Below, piece after piece: positions 26,603 through 35,486 of a stretch of 64,000 nt of DNA. The stretch is taken from positions 1 to 64,000 of the forward strand of contig NZ_AXBA01000029.1 of NCBI RefSeq assembly GCF_000473085.1. Direction: 5' to 3'. This stretch comes from Azorhizobium doebereinerae UFLA1-100 (lineage in GTDB: Bacteria > Pseudomonadota > Alphaproteobacteria > Rhizobiales > Xanthobacteraceae). A program made the translations under genes and the position numbers. Under the pieces are notes generated by a model. That model was not told the DNA's origin and searched no databases. It saw nothing but the letters and a program-made list of their open reading frames with translations. Each line of letters begins with the position of its first letter. Positions within the stretch are counted from its first letter, which is position 1.

Positions 26603-27582
26603 TGAGCGCCTCCTCCTTCACCGCGCGCCGCACGCGGCAACTGGGCCTCGCCCTCGTCATCTTGGTGGTCGTCGCTTTGCTGCCGTTTGGCGTCAAGGAC
26701 GTCTACACCCTCAACATCCTCATCCTGATGCTGATGTATGCGGCTCTCTCGCAGAGCTGGAACATCCTCGGGGGCTATTGCGGCCAGCTCTCGCTCGGCC
26801 ACGCCTTGTACTTCGGCATCGGCGCCTACAGCTCGACGCTGCTCTACACCAAGTTCGGCATTCTGCCCTGGTTCGGCATGGCGCTGGGCGGGGTGATCGC
26901 CGCCGGCATCGCCATGGCCATCGGCCATGCCTGCTTCCGCCTCGCCGGCCATTATTACGTCATCGCCACCATCGTCATCGCCGAGATCGGCCTGCTGCTG
27001 TTCCACAACTGGGACTGGGCGGGCGCGGCGACCGGCATCGAGTTGCCGTTCGGCCGCGACTCGTGGGTGACCTTCCAGTTCGCCCGCAACAAGCTGCCCT
27101 ATTTCTACTTCGCGCTGGGCTTCGCCGCCGTGACCTGGCTGGTCACCTGGAAGATCGAGAACTCCAAGTGGGGCTATTGGTGGCGTGCGGTGAAGGACAA
27201 TCCCGAGGCCGCCGAGAGCCTGGGCGTGATGGTGTTCAATTCCAAGATGATGGCCGCCGCAGTCTCGGCCTTCTTCACCGCGGTGGGCGGCAGCTTCTAC
27301 GCCCAGTTCGTCGCCTATATCGACCCTGAGTCGGTGATGACCTTCCAGTTCTCCCTGCTGATGGCCCTCCCGGCGGTGCTGGGCGGCATCGGCACGCTCT
27401 GGGGGCCGGCGCTGGGCGCGCTCATCCTCATCCCCATGACCGAGCTGACCCGCACTTTCATGGGCGGCTCCGGCAAGGGCATCGACCTCATCGTCTACGG
27501 CTGTCTCATCATGGTCATCGCGCTTGCCCGCCCGGATGGTCTCGTGGGCCTGTTCCACCGCCGCAAGAGGAGCGCCGCATGA
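26602..27582 (+). CDS. Branched-chain-type ABC transporter permease, LivM-like
   Basis: A 326-residue permease with the LivM motif ALSQSWNILGGYCGQLSLGHALYFGIGAYSS and the coupling loop RAVKDNPEAAESLGVMVFNSKM. About eight to nine membrane segments are visible. It overlaps the LivH-like gene by one base (TGATG) and the next ATPase gene by four, showing tight translational coupling. The basic end (RRKRSAA) is cytoplasmic. Confidence 0.93.
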   Translation: MSASSFTARRTRQLGLALVILVVVALLPFGVKDVYTLNILILMLMYAALSQSWNILGGYCGQLSLGHALYFGIGAYSSTLLYTKFGILPWFGMALGGVIAAGIAMAIGHACFRLAGHYYVIATIVIAEIGLLLFHNWDWAGAATGIELPFGRDSWVTFQFARNKLPYFYFALGFAAVTWLVTWKIENSKWGYWWRAVKDNPEAAESLGVMVFNSKMMAAAVSAFFTAVGGSFYAQFVAYIDPESVMTFQFSLLMALPAVLGGIGTLWGPALGALILIPMTELTRTFMGGSGKGIDLIVYGCLIMVIALARPDGLVGLFHRRKRSAA

Positions 27583-28310
27583 GTGCCGCTGCCCTTCTCG
27601 AGGTACGGAACGTCTGGCAGCGCTTCGGCGGCCTCGTGGCCAACAGCGACGTCAGCCTCTCCGTCCAGGCCGGCGAGATCGTCGGCCTCATCGGCCCCAA
27701 CGGCGCCGGCAAGTCCACGCTGTTCAACGTCATCGCCGGCCTCAGGCCCCCGACCGAAGGTTCGGTCTGGTTCGACGGCCAGGACGTGACCCGGCTCTCC
27801 GCGCCGGAGCGCTGCGCCCGGGGCATCGGCCGCACCTTCCAGGTGGTGAAGAGCTTCGACAGCATGAGCGTGGCCGACAACGTCATTGTCGGCGCCCTGG
27901 TGCGCACATCCTCCACCAAGGAGGCGCGCCGCAAGGCGGACGAGGTGCTGGAGTTCGCCGGCCTCGCCCACCGGGCCGAGGTCTCGGCCATCGAACTGAC
28001 CCCGCCCGAGAAGCGGCGCCTGGAAGTGGCGCGCGCGCTCGCCACCGAGCCCAAGCTGCTGTTGCTGGACGAGGTGATGACCGGCCTCACCCCGTCCGAG
28101 GCGCGGGCGGGCGTGGACCTGGTCCGCGCGGTGCGGGCCAAGGGCGTCGCCGTGCTCATGGTGGAGCATGTGATGGAGATCGTGATGCCGCTGGTGGACC
28201 GGGCCGTGGTGCTCAACCTCGGTGCCGTGCTGGCGCAGGGCAAGCCTGCGGACGTGGTCCGCGACGAGCGCGTCATCGGCGCCTATCTGGGGGAGCGTCA
28301 CCGTGCTTGA
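27579..28310 (+). CDS. Branched-chain-type ABC transporter ATPase, LivG-like
   Basis: A 243-residue ABC ATPase with Walker A GPNGAGKST (about residues 38-46), Walker B LLLLDEVMTGL and the H-loop VEHVMEI. The usual LSGGQ is replaced by ELTPPEKRRLEVARAL, the common variant in LivG proteins. It drives transport together with the LivF-like subunit. It begins within the last codons of the LivM-like gene (four-base overlap). Confidence 0.93.
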   Translation: MSAAALLEVRNVWQRFGGLVANSDVSLSVQAGEIVGLIGPNGAGKSTLFNVIAGLRPPTEGSVWFDGQDVTRLSAPERCARGIGRTFQVVKSFDSMSVADNVIVGALVRTSSTKEARRKADEVLEFAGLAHRAEVSAIELTPPEKRRLEVARALATEPKLLLLDEVMTGLTPSEARAGVDLVRAVRAKGVAVLMVEHVMEIVMPLVDRAVVLNLGAVLAQGKPADVVRDERVIGAYLGERHRA

Positions 28311-29007
28311 GGCCACCGACATCACGGTCACCTATGCCGGGCTGATCGCCGTGGCCGGCGTCTCCATCGAGGTGAAGGCGGGCGAGATCGTCTGCGTCGC
28401 CGGCGCCAACGGCGCGGGCAAGTCCTCGCTGCTGAAGGCCATCGCCGGCATGGAGAAGGCCAAGTCCGGCACCGTGCGCTTCAACGGCGAGGATCTGGCC
28501 GGCGTGCCGGCCCACCTCATCACCGCGCGCGGCATCGCTTATGTGCCGGAGAACCGCCGCCTGTTCCCGCGCCTGTCGGTGCGGGACAACCTGCGCCTCG
28601 GCAGCTACATCTACCGTGCCAAGGAGGATCGCGAGGCGCCGCTGGACATGGTGTTCCAGCTCTTCCCGCGCCTCGCCGAGCGTCTCGACCAGCGGGCCAA
28701 CACGCTCTCCGGCGGCGAGCAGCAGATGCTCGCCATCGGCCGCGCGCTGATGACCCGTCCCCGCCTGCTGATGCTGGACGAGCCCTCTCAGGGCATCATG
28801 CCGAAGCTGGTGGACGAGATTTTCCAGGCGGTGACCACCATCCGCGACACCGGCATGACCATCCTCATCGTCGAGCAGCGGCTCACCGAATGCCTGGAGA
28901 TCTCCGACCGGGCCTATGTGCTGCAGACCGGCCGTGTGACCATGAGCGGTCCGGCGGAGGAAATCCGCGCCAATCCGGATGTGCGCCGCGCCTATCTCGG
29001 CCTGTGA
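28303..29007 (+). CDS. Branched-chain-type ABC transporter ATPase, LivF-like
   Basis: A 234-residue ABC ATPase with Walker A GANGAGKSS, the Q-loop region YVPENRRLFPRLSV typical of LivF, signature TLSGGEQQML and Walker B LLMLDEPSQGI. The start is GTG at 28303, with GGGGGAG nine bases upstream; it overlaps the LivG-like gene by eight bases. It completes the five-part transporter, which stands between the hydro-lyase and the 5-oxoprolinase genes. Confidence 0.92.
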   Translation: MLEATDITVTYAGLIAVAGVSIEVKAGEIVCVAGANGAGKSSLLKAIAGMEKAKSGTVRFNGEDLAGVPAHLITARGIAYVPENRRLFPRLSVRDNLRLGSYIYRAKEDREAPLDMVFQLFPRLAERLDQRANTLSGGEQQMLAIGRALMTRPRLLMLDEPSQGIMPKLVDEIFQAVTTIRDTGMTILIVEQRLTECLEISDRAYVLQTGRVTMSGPAEEIRANPDVRRAYLGL

Positions 29008-29015
29008 CGACCCAT

Positions 29016-29046
29016 ATGGCCGGCGGCCGGCGTGCGCGCCGGCCAT
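29016..29046 (+). promoter_or_regulatory. Hairpin between transporter and pxpA genes
   Basis: Perfect ten-base arms ATGGCCGGCG and CGCCGGCCAT are separated by 11 bases, within the 110-base gap after the last transporter gene. No T-run follows, so it is more likely an mRNA-stabilising or processing hairpin than a full terminator. It may set different levels for the transporter and the enzyme genes. Confidence 0.55.
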
Positions 29047-29117
29047 GGTCCCGAGGCGCTTGAAATCCGATCCGCTCCGGCCGATGGCTGGCGTGGGCCA
29101 TATTGAAGAGGCAGATG

Positions 29118-29879
29118 ATGCCGACCGTTGACCTGAATTCCGACCTCGCCGAAGGCTTCGGCGTCTGGCACCTGACGGAAGACGAGGCCCTGATGGGCGT
29201 CGTCACCTCCGCCAATATCGCCTGCGGGCTGCATGCGGGCGATCCCGAGATCATGGCCAGGGCGTTCACCTTCGCCAAGTCCAAGGGCGTGGCCGTGGGC
29301 GCGCATCCGGGCTTCCCGGACCTGTGGGGCTTCGGCCGCCGGCGCATGCCGTTCACCCCCGGCGAGATCGAGCGCCTCATCGCCTATCAGGTGGGCGCGG
29401 CGCAGGCCCTCGCCACCTATGCCGGCCACCGCATCACCTATGTGAAGACGCACGGCGCGCTGGGCAACATCTCCGAGCAGGAGCCGGAGGTGGCCGAGGC
29501 GGTGGTCCGCGCGGTGAAGGCGGTGGACCCCTCGCTCGCCATTCTCGCCGGCCCGCTGGGCGAGCAGGCGCCCGCCGCGCGCGCCGCCGGGCTGCGCCTC
29601 GTGGCCGAGATCTTCGCCGATCGCGGCTATACCGAGCAGGGCCGCCTCATTCCGCGCGGCCAACCCGGCGCCATGATCCATGATCCCGATGCCGCCGCCG
29701 ACCGCATCATCGCCATGGTGAAGTCCGGCGCCATCATCACCGCCAGCGGTGCGCGCCTGCCCACCCCCATCGAATCCATCTGCGTGCATGGCGACGGCCC
29801 GCACGCGGTGGAGACGGCGCGCCACGTACGCACGCGCCTGGAAGCGGCGGGAATCACGGTGGCGCCCTTCGCGCCCTGA
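29118..29879 (+). CDS. pxpA: 5-oxoprolinase subunit A (LamB/YcsF family)
   Basis: PxpABC is the prokaryotic ATP-dependent 5-oxoprolinase, opening 5-oxoproline to glutamate. PxpA is the LamB/YcsF subunit. The 253-residue protein shows VDLNSDLAEGFG at the N-terminus, SANIACGLHAGDPEIM, GAHPGFPDLWGFGRR, VKTHGALGN and ADRGYTEQGRLIPRGQPGA, all family hallmarks. ATG 29118 is chosen over 29115 because GAGG lies six bases upstream. pxpB follows after 23 bases. Confidence 0.95.
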   Translation: MPTVDLNSDLAEGFGVWHLTEDEALMGVVTSANIACGLHAGDPEIMARAFTFAKSKGVAVGAHPGFPDLWGFGRRRMPFTPGEIERLIAYQVGAAQALATYAGHRITYVKTHGALGNISEQEPEVAEAVVRAVKAVDPSLAILAGPLGEQAPAARAAGLRLVAEIFADRGYTEQGRLIPRGQPGAMIHDPDAAADRIIAMVKSGAIITASGARLPTPIESICVHGDGPHAVETARHVRTRLEAAGITVAPFAP

Positions 29880-29902
29880 CGGCTTGGCCAGAGTATGCAG
29901 AC

Positions 29903-30658
29903 ATGAGCGGTCCCAATGTCAGCGAGGAGGCGGCCTATGCCGAGCCTCGCTTCCTGAATTCCGGCGAGACCGCCCTGGTGGTGGAGTTCGGCCGCAGCGT
30001 CGATCCTGCGATCAGCGACCGCGTTCTGGCGCTCGATGCCGCCTTGGTGGCGCGCGCGCTGCCCGGCGTGCGCGAGAGCGTGCCGACCTATCGCTCGCTG
30101 ATGATCCACTACGACCCGCTGGTGATCGATCGCGCGGCGCTGGTGGCCGAGGTGGCGGCCATCGCCCACGCCCCGCGCCCCGCCGCCGGCCCGGTGACGC
30201 GCTGGATCCTGCCGTGCTGCTACGACCCGGAATATGGCGAGGATGTCGGCGAGGTCGCCCGCATGACAGGCCTCTCCGAGGAGAGGGTAGTGTCGCTGCA
30301 CGCGGGGGCGGTGTTCCGCGTCTACATGTACGGCTTCGCCCCCGGCTTCTGCTATCTGGGCGGCCTGCCGCCGGAGCTGTCGGTCTCCCGCCGCACGCGG
30401 CCGCGCCCGCCGCATCCGCCCAACACCACGCTGATCGGCGGCGGGCTCGCCATCGTGACCACCTTCTCCATGCCCACCGGCTGGTGGCTGATGGGCCGGA
30501 CCCCCGAGCGCATGTTCTCCCCGCAGCGCGACCCCGCCTTCCTGGTGGCGGTGGGCGATGAACTGAAGTTCGAGCCGGTGGATCGCCCCACCTTCCTCGC
30601 GCTGGATGCGCGCGCCGCCTCCGGAGAAATCGTCGCCCGGCGGGAGGTGACGCCGTGA
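29903..30658 (+). CDS. pxpB: 5-oxoprolinase subunit B (KipI-like)
   Basis: The 251-residue protein matches the KipI/allophanate-hydrolase subunit 1 family. Conserved segments are LNSGETALVVEFG, ESVPTYRSLMIHYDP, VFRVYMYGFAPGFCYLGGLP and PTGWWLMGRTPERMF. In the 5-oxoprolinase complex it pairs with PxpC to form the ATP-dependent half. Its Bacillus homologue was first described as a kinase inhibitor, but with pxpA and pxpC next to it the catalytic role is far more likely. It ends inside the pxpC start (GTGA, four-base overlap). Confidence 0.94.
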   Translation: MSGPNVSEEAAYAEPRFLNSGETALVVEFGRSVDPAISDRVLALDAALVARALPGVRESVPTYRSLMIHYDPLVIDRAALVAEVAAIAHAPRPAAGPVTRWILPCCYDPEYGEDVGEVARMTGLSEERVVSLHAGAVFRVYMYGFAPGFCYLGGLPPELSVSRRTRPRPPHPPNTTLIGGGLAIVTTFSMPTGWWLMGRTPERMFSPQRDPAFLVAVGDELKFEPVDRPTFLALDARAASGEIVARREVTP

Positions 30659-31716
30659 GCGGATCGGAACGAACGGCGCCGGACCAGGGCGCGACGGGCG
30701 CGCTGCGCATTCTGTCTGCCGGGCCTGGCGTGACCATCCAGGATGCCGGCCGCCACGGCCTGCTGCGCTTCGGCGTCACCGGCGCTGGACCCATGGACCC
30801 GCTGGCCTTCGCCCTCGCCAATCGTGTGGCGCAGGTCCCCGACGGATCGGCGGCGCTGGAGATTTCCATGGGCGGCGTCGAATTGGAGGCGGCGGATGCG
30901 CCCGTCACCGTCGCGCTCGCCGGCGGCGATTTCCGCGTCACGCTGGACGGCCAGGCCATGCCGGCCGCCGCCCGGCTCACGCTGGAGCCGGGCGCGCGCC
31001 TCGCGGTGAAGGCGGGCGCCTCGGGCGCCTGGTGCTATTTGGCGCCGGCGGCCCGCATCGACATCGCGCCGACGCTCGGTTCGCTCTCCACCCATGCCCG
31101 CTCTGGCATCGGCGGCCTCAATGGCCGGGCGCTGGCGGCGGGGGACGTGCTGCCGCTCGCCGACCCACGCGTGCTGCCGGGCGGTGCCATGGAGCTGAGC
31201 GCCCCCGCCCTCGTGCGCCCGGGCGAGGTGATCCGCGTGCTGCTCGGCCCGCAGGACGATTATTTCTCGCCCGCCGAGATCGCCGCCTTCCTTGCCGGCC
31301 CCTGGACGGTTTCGGTGCGCTCGGATCGCATGGCCTATTTCCTCGACGGCACGCCGATGACCCATGCGGGCGGTTTCAATATCGTCTCCGACGGCATCGC
31401 GCACGGCGCGATCCAGGTGCCCGGCGAAGGCTATCCGGTGGTGCTGATGGGCGATCGACAGCCCACCGGCGGCTATCCGAAGATCGCCAATGTCATCGGC
31501 GCCGATCTCGGCCGCATCGCCCAGCTCCGTCCCGGCTCCGTCTTCCGCTTCGCTGCGGTGAGCCTGGAGGAGGCAGTGGAGGCCCGCCGGGCGGAGGCCG
31601 CTGCGGTCGCGGACGGCTGGTCGCTGGCACCGCTGGTGCGGACCAACCTGTCGTCCGAATTCCTGCTGGGCTGCCGGCTGGTGGACGGCTGGGTGGACGC
31701 TTTCGCCGAGTGGTGA
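30655..31716 (+). CDS. pxpC: 5-oxoprolinase subunit C (KipA-like)
   Basis: The 353-residue protein belongs to the biotin-dependent carboxyltransferase-like/KipA family. Markers are SAGPGVTIQDAGRHGLLRFGVTGAGPMDPLAFALANRV, LLGPQDDYFSP and VVLMGDRQPTGGYPKIANVI. It starts with GTG at 30655, overlapping pxpB by four bases, and is the last gene of the operon. No clear terminator follows, but an intergenic palindromic repeat lies 65 bases downstream. Confidence 0.94.
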   Translation: MSGSERTAPDQGATGALRILSAGPGVTIQDAGRHGLLRFGVTGAGPMDPLAFALANRVAQVPDGSAALEISMGGVELEAADAPVTVALAGGDFRVTLDGQAMPAAARLTLEPGARLAVKAGASGAWCYLAPAARIDIAPTLGSLSTHARSGIGGLNGRALAAGDVLPLADPRVLPGGAMELSAPALVRPGEVIRVLLGPQDDYFSPAEIAAFLAGPWTVSVRSDRMAYFLDGTPMTHAGGFNIVSDGIAHGAIQVPGEGYPVVLMGDRQPTGGYPKIANVIGADLGRIAQLRPGSVFRFAAVSLEEAVEARRAEAAAVADGWSLAPLVRTNLSSEFLLGCRLVDGWVDAFAEW

Positions 31717-31780
31717 GCGGCGGCCGCGCGGGCCGTCGTATCCGGCAGTGTCAGACCAAAGAATTGGAGACGGATTTGCC

Positions 31781-31815
31781 GATCAGGTGTTGCAACCTGA
31801 TCGGATCCGGCTGCA
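31781..31815. repeat. Dispersed intergenic repeat, copy 2
   Basis: Perfect eight-base arms GATCAGGT and ACCTGATC around GTTGCA are followed by CGGATCCGGCT. This is the better-preserved relative of the element at 1401-1435. It lies in the 245-base gap between pxpC and the convergent esterase gene; the rest of that gap has no gene I can support. Confidence 0.6.
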
Positions 31816-31961
31816 CTGCCGGTGGATGAGGCTAACGGATTGAAACGTCACGGCTTCTCACGGCTGCATCGTATCTCCAGAAGGTAGCCGCGCCGCGTCG
31901 GGACCGACAGCGCGGGCTCGAGAACATCTGCACCGAGGTCACGGGGCGTTGCGTGCCCGGC

Positions 31962-33527
31962 TCATTGCACCTTCTCCCAAAGGTCGATGCGCGCCTTCAG
32001 CGGGTCCGGCTCCACGCGGATGCCGGCATCGGTGAAATTGAGGATGATGTCGTGCCCGGCCTCATGCATCGGCCAATGCGTCAGGCCGGGGCCGTTGGGG
32101 CCGCCCGTCTTGGCGAAGGCGACCCAGGCGGCGCTCATCTTCCGCCCCATCTCCACATCGGCCGGCGCGAGCTTGCCGGGCGGCACGTTCAGCTGCGGCA
32201 TGTCGAAGGCGTAGGCCACGTCTCGCCCGTGGGTCGCGCCCTTCACCTGGGCGCGTTCGCTCACGGCCACATAAGAGAAGCGATAGAGGAAGGAGGGCTG
32301 GCCGGCGCGCCTGACGGCATCCGCCAGATGGCGGGTCGGCTCCACCATGGTGCGGTCGGCGAAAGCCTGCTGGATCAGTTCGTCCAGGCTTTCCGTGCCG
32401 GTGGGGTCGTAGAGGCGCCGGGCCTCGGCCGCGAACGGCCCGAAATAGGCGAACAGTTCCGCCTTGGTCTTGGCCTGCCCGACGCCGATGTCCCGATTGG
32501 TCGCGCCGGTGATGACCGGCACCTTGTTCCAGCGACCCGTCCGCAGCGCCGTCTCCGGCGCTTCGGCCAGCACAAGGCCGTCGCGTAGCGGGCCGGGAAA
32601 GCCGGGCATGGTCTCGCCGCGCACCAGGGCATTGAGCTCGTCCCGGGTCGAGGACAGCAGTCGCGCGGCTGGCAGTGCCCGCAGGGCGGCGAGCCCATCT
32701 GCGCCGCTCGCGGCAACCCCCAGGCCCTTGGCGTAGAGGAGTGCGTCGGCCTTAGCCGCCTCGGGCTCGGAAAGGGAGGTGATGTTCGCGCGCGGCGACG
32801 GCATGGCGGGGGATTGCAGGATGGCGCGCACGAACAGCCCATGCGACGGGGGCGAGACGAGATGCGTCAGCACGGAGCCGCCGCCCGCGCTCTCGCCGAA
32901 CAGTGTCACGTTGCGCGGATCGCCGCCGAAGGCGGCGATGTTGCGCCGGACCCAGTTCAGCGCCGCCTGCTGGTCGAGAAAGCCGTAATTGCCCTTCGGC
33001 TCGTTCTCCGCCTCCTGCCAGAGCGCGGGATAGGCGAAGAAGCCGAGGCGCCCCAGCCGGTAGTTCAGTGTCACCACCACCACGCCTTGCCGCGCCAAGG
33101 CATCGCCCGGCGTCGCGGAGGCCATGCCCGCCACCAGCGCGCCGCCATAGATCCAGACCATAACCGGCCGGGGGGCCGCATCCGCCGCGAGCGGCCGCCA
33201 CACATTGATCGTCAGGCAGTCCTCGGACTGGGGAATCGGGGTGGACTGCGGGCAGGCGGGGCCGAATTCGGCCGCCGGCCGCTCTCCCGCCCAGGGCGTC
33301 ACCGGCTGGGGCGCGCGCCAGCGCAGGGGGCCGACAGGAGGCGTGGCGTATGGGATGCCTTTGAAGGCGACCACGTCGCCTTCCACCGTCCCGCGCACGG
33401 CGCCGGTATCGGTGATGGCGAGCGTCAGGTCCGTGGCGCGTGCGGGCGGGGCGGCGAAGGATGGGGAGAAGGAGAGGGCGAGCATGCCAAGCAGAGGCAG
33501 CAGCGCCGTGGACATCCGTGGCCGCAT
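31962..33527 (-). CDS. Type B carboxylesterase, secreted
   Basis: A 521-residue alpha/beta-hydrolase of the carboxylesterase/cholinesterase family. A Sec signal peptide covers about residues 1-28. FKGIPYATPPVGPLRWR and EDCLTINVWRP are family signatures, the nucleophile is in GESAGGGS, GGALVAGMAS forms the oxyanion region, and ATHGRDVAY holds the likely catalytic His. It should act in the periplasm or outside the cell on an ester of unknown structure. ATG 33527 has GGGAG seven bases upstream; ATG 33515 is a close alternative. Confidence 0.9.
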   Translation of the reverse strand: MRPRMSTALLPLLGMLALSFSPSFAAPPARATDLTLAITDTGAVRGTVEGDVVAFKGIPYATPPVGPLRWRAPQPVTPWAGERPAAEFGPACPQSTPIPQSEDCLTINVWRPLAADAAPRPVMVWIYGGALVAGMASATPGDALARQGVVVVTLNYRLGRLGFFAYPALWQEAENEPKGNYGFLDQQAALNWVRRNIAAFGGDPRNVTLFGESAGGGSVLTHLVSPPSHGLFVRAILQSPAMPSPRANITSLSEPEAAKADALLYAKGLGVAASGADGLAALRALPAARLLSSTRDELNALVRGETMPGFPGPLRDGLVLAEAPETALRTGRWNKVPVITGATNRDIGVGQAKTKAELFAYFGPFAAEARRLYDPTGTESLDELIQQAFADRTMVEPTRHLADAVRRAGQPSFLYRFSYVAVSERAQVKGATHGRDVAYAFDMPQLNVPPGKLAPADVEMGRKMSAAWVAFAKTGGPNGPGLTHWPMHEAGHDIILNFTDAGIRVEPDPLKARIDLWEKVQ

Positions 33528-33677
33528 CGCGAGGCTCCCAGTTCGCCCGGGCGACCGCGGCGCGTCGGCAGATGCCGACGACGGCGCGCGGGTCACCCGC
33601 GAAGACGGGCCGGCCACAGGGTTACCTCTACAGATAACCCAGGTCGACCGGCTGATGGAACTGGAATTCAAGATAAA

Positions 33678-33754
33678 TGGCGCGCCCGAAAGGATTCGAA
33701 CCTCTGACCCCCAGATTCGTAGTCTGGTGCTCTATCCAGCTGAGCTACGGGCGC
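33678..33754 (-). tRNA. tRNA-Arg (anticodon ACG)
   Basis: The minus strand runs GCGCCCGTAGCTCAGCTGGA to TTTCGGGCGCGCCA, 77 nt with encoded CCA. The acceptor stem GCGCCCG/CGGGCGC closes, the T-loop is GGTTCGAATCC, and the anticodon loop CTACGAA between CCAGA and TCTGG gives anticodon ACG, which becomes ICG after editing and reads CGU, CGC and CGA. Confidence 0.96.
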
Positions 33755-33992
33755 GTTTCCCTTTTGCGATCAACAGCTCGGCTGCGATCCGGAGGCTGGT
33801 CCTCCAGGGCCCGCTGGGGTGTCCCGCCAGCGAGGGTTCGTCAGTTACTGCCTTTTCCCGGGGCTGGCAAGGCCCTTCGGCGTCAAAGCGCCGTTCGGCA
33901 TCGCCAGCCTGTGGACAGCGCAGGGCTCGGGTAGGCGCTCGCGCGAGGGAATGCCGGGGCGCTGATCCGGAGGCACGGAAAGGCCTGCGCGA

Positions 33993-35486
33993 CTACGCCC
34001 GGGCGCGCTGGGCGCGCTGGCGCAGCTCGATGGGGCGGTCGGGCAGGGAGATGAGGAAGGTGGCGCCGAGCGTGCCGTCCAGCAGGCGCAGCTCGCCGCC
34101 ATGGGCGCGCACCAGTTCGTCGGCGATGGGTAGGCCGAGCCCCGTGCCTCCCCGTCGCGCCGAGGCCTGGAAGGCGGCGAACAGCCGGTCGCGCCGCTCC
34201 GCCGGAATGCCGGGGCCGGTGTCGGACAGCTCGATCTCCACCACCGATCCCACACGGCGGGCGTTGATGCGGATCTGGTCGCGCTCCGGCGTGTTGGGCG
34301 CGCGCGCCTCCAGCGCCTGGAGCGCGTTGCGGGCGATGTTGAGCAGCACCCGGAAGAGCTGGTCGGGGTCGGCATCGGCGCTGAGGTGGCGCTCCACCGA
34401 GGCGATCCAGCCGACCGGCGCATCCAGGCCGAGGCCCAGCGTCTCGCGGACGTCGCCGAGCAGGGCGGCGATATCCACCTCGCGCCGGTCGGGCAGGGGC
34501 TCCTGGGCCCGGCCGTAGGACAGGGTCTGCTGGCAATAGGAGATGGCGCGGTCGAGCGCGGCCATGAGCTTGGGCGCGAAGCGCTGCACCGCCGGGTCGG
34601 GAATGTCCACGAGACGGTCGGAGATGAGCTGCGCCGAGGCCAGCAGGTTGCGCAGATCATGGTTGATCTTGGACACTGCGAGACCTAGCGCCGCCAGATG
34701 GGTCTTCTGCGAGAGGGTCTGGGCCAGCTCCGTCTGCATCTCGGCCAGGGTATCCTCGGCGACGCCGATCTCGTCGGCGCGGCCGCTGGGCACGATGATG
34801 CGGGAGGCGTCCTCCGGCGCGTCGCGGAAGTCGGACATGCGCGCGGTCAGGCGCCGCATGGGCCGGACGAACAGCCAGTGCAGGCTGAAATAGACCAGCA
34901 TGCCGGCCAGCACCGACACCGCCAGCGAAATGCCGAGCACAGTGGCGGCAAACCGCAGCATGGCCACCCGCAGCGGCGTTTCGGGAATGACGATTTCCAG
35001 GAACTCGCCGCCGCGTGGCGCATCGCCGACCACCCGCAGCGTGCGGCCGTTGCCGGCCATGAGCGTGTCGAAGGCATCGGCCACTGCGCTCCACAAGGTG
35101 GTGCCGCGGGTGTCCACGTGCCGGTCGATGGGCGGGGGCATGTCCGACATGGCGAGCAGTCGGCGGGTATCCTCCCGCTTCACCACCACCACCTTTGCCC
35201 CGACGCTCTGGAGTAGCTGGCGGGTGAGGTCCATGGGGATGGTGTCCTCGGGCGCGGCGTCCAGCACCAGCGCGGCGATACGCGCCGCGGCCAGCCGGTC
35301 GGAGATCCACGAGAGGCGGAAATTGGCGATGGTGGGCACGAAGATCGCCACCTCCGCCATGGTGACGAACGCCACCGTCAGCGCCAGCAGCTTGGCGGAC
35401 AGCCCAAAGCGCACCCGCCGCGCGGCGGCGGGTATCTCGGATGCCTTGATGCCTGACTGGCCCATGTCCCTCATACGCGCGACCAT
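33993..35486 (-). CDS. Sensor histidine kinase without adjacent response regulator
   Basis: A 497-residue membrane kinase. Transmembrane segments at about residues 31-52 and 177-205 enclose a periplasmic sensor of about 120 residues. A HAMP domain (about 205-258) leads to an unusual H-box (SKINHDLRNLLASAQ, His 276), and an ATPase domain has N box (NIARNALQAL), G1 (DTGPGIP) and G2 (GGTGLGLPIA). No response regulator gene is next to it, so its partner is elsewhere. It is the last minus-strand gene of a stretch that starts at chvI, but a 120-base gap separates it from the HPr gene. ATG 35474 and 35465 are alternative starts. Confidence 0.9.
   Translation of the reverse strand: MVARMRDMGQSGIKASEIPAAARRVRFGLSAKLLALTVAFVTMAEVAIFVPTIANFRLSWISDRLAAARIAALVLDAAPEDTIPMDLTRQLLQSVGAKVVVVKREDTRRLLAMSDMPPPIDRHVDTRGTTLWSAVADAFDTLMAGNGRTLRVVGDAPRGGEFLEIVIPETPLRVAMLRFAATVLGISLAVSVLAGMLVYFSLHWLFVRPMRRLTARMSDFRDAPEDASRIIVPSGRADEIGVAEDTLAEMQTELAQTLSQKTHLAALGLAVSKINHDLRNLLASAQLISDRLVDIPDPAVQRFAPKLMAALDRAISYCQQTLSYGRAQEPLPDRREVDIAALLGDVRETLGLGLDAPVGWIASVERHLSADADPDQLFRVLLNIARNALQALEARAPNTPERDQIRINARRVGSVVEIELSDTGPGIPAERRDRLFAAFQASARRGGTGLGLPIADELVRAHGGELRLLDGTLGATFLISLPDRPIELRQRAQRARA

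Noticed and set aside
23519-31716. Interpretation as an ordinary leucine/isoleucine/valine transporter operon
   Set aside because: The transporter family alone would allow it, but its tight placement between a D-glutamate-cyclase-type gene and pxpABC makes a 5-oxoproline or D-glutamate ligand more likely.
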